The notes under the pieces were generated by a model. That model had not been told where the DNA came from. It was given only the letters and a program-made list of their open reading frames with translations, and did no database searches. The translations under genes were made by a program, and so were the position numbers. From the NCBI GenBank assembly GCA_024640745.1, contig JAHEEL010000136.1:1-6310 (forward strand): a stretch of DNA of 6,310 nt, read 5' to 3'. Positions within the stretch are counted from its first letter, which is position 1, and each line of letters starts with the position of its first letter. This DNA comes from Actinomycetes bacterium (GTDB taxonomy: Bacteria > Actinomycetota > Acidimicrobiia > Spongiisociales > UBA5794). Of the stretch, positions 6,092 through 6,310 are shown in pieces.

Positions 6092-6126
6092 TTCTTGGTT
6101 CTTGGTTCTTGGTTCTTGGTTCTCGG
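6092..6126. repeat. Tandem heptanucleotide array between the NfeD and SPFH genes
   Basis: Four perfect TTCTTGG units fill 6092-6119 and a fifth with one change (TTCTCGG) fills 6120-6126. On the transcribed minus strand the units read CCAAGAA, similar to the CAAGAGA units at 2506-2533. The array occupies about half of the 75-base gap between nfeD and the SPFH gene and ends about 25 bases before the SPFH ATG. In-frame reading gives LGSWFLVLGS-like or EPRTKNQE-like peptides, which should not be taken as protein. Confidence 0.9.
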
Positions 6127-6141
6127 TTCCGACGCCTCTGA

Positions 6142-6309
6142 CTACTCGGTTGTCGGCGGGACGGGCTTGACCACGAGTCGGGTCCCGCGGACCTCGGTGA
6201 TCTGCACTCGCGCGCCCTTCGGAATCACGATGTCGGAGTCGACTTTTGCCCGCCATTCTTCGGTGCCCATTCGGACCATCCCGGTCGTGTCGAGGTACTT
6301 GACCGGTTC
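6142..6309 (-). CDS. NfeD-like protein, C-terminal OB-fold domain (5' end outside window)
   Basis: Only the last 55 residues and a TAG stop are visible; the gene enters from the right edge. The segment TTGMVRMGTEEWRAKVDSD, followed by IVIPKGARVQITEVRGTRLVVKP, has the pattern of the soluble C-terminal OB-fold of NfeD proteins: the Gly-x-(V/A)-x-x-G-x-x-x-W-x-A run, then IPKGA-V and a G-x-x-L-V-V strand. NfeD proteins are membrane proteins encoded next to SPFH/stomatin genes and thought to work with them, and an SPFH gene lies 75 bases downstream here. Whether this is a long form with a protease domain or a short form cannot be told because the N-terminal part is missing. Confidence 0.85.
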   Translation of the reverse strand, partial: EPVKYLDTTGMVRMGTEEWRAKVDSDIVIPKGARVQITEVRGTRLVVKPVPPTTE

Positions 6310-6310
6310 G

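Noticed and set aside
5023..6141. A 372-codon open frame on the plus strand antisense to the SPFH gene
   Set aside because: It is rich in Arg, Asp, His and Leu as shadow frames are, ends in the heptad-array translation (LGSWFLVLGS-like), and opposes a clear SPFH protein.

Overview
The window is GC-rich, and all six recognisable genes lie on the minus strand, so transcription runs from right to left. The organism is probably a high-GC bacterium, most likely an actinobacterium. The main clue is the mscL product: its second membrane helix and its C-terminal helix resemble my memory of the mycobacterial channel more than the E. coli one. The phylum is an inference. No plasmid, phage, transposase or RNA gene signal was seen, so this looks like chromosomal DNA.

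Layout from right to left in transcription order. (1) The C-terminal end of an NfeD-like protein (6142-6309, cut by the right edge), followed by (2) a complete SPFH/band-7 membrane protein (5143-6066); this is a classical membrane-microdomain gene pair. A perfect 11-bp hairpin follows. (3) mscL, the large-conductance mechanosensitive channel (4603-4980), followed by a very strong GC-rich hairpin. (4) A tungsten-type aldehyde:ferredoxin oxidoreductase family enzyme (AOR, 2544-4502). (5) moeA (1165-2409), a molybdopterin molybdotransferase, and (6) a second, different MoeA paralogue (1-1168, cut by the left edge). The two moeA genes overlap by four bases (GTGA).

The left two-thirds forms a functional group. 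AOR enzymes carry tungsten (or molybdenum) bound to a bis-pyranopterin, and MoeA-type proteins insert the metal into the pterin. One AOR followed by two unlike MoeA proteins suggests dedicated cofactor maturation for this enzyme. The right third is a membrane group (NfeD, SPFH, MscL) with no obvious metabolic link to the AOR.

The most unusual feature is non-coding: short tandem arrays with a 7-base period in three of the four intergenic gaps (2451-2533, 5026-5046, 6092-6126). The first consists of two arrays in opposite orientation that can fold into a long imperfect hairpin directly after the AOR stop codon. No wholly new gene system is evident. The protein-level points worth following are the divergent AOR and the paired MoeA paralogues with complementary motif changes.
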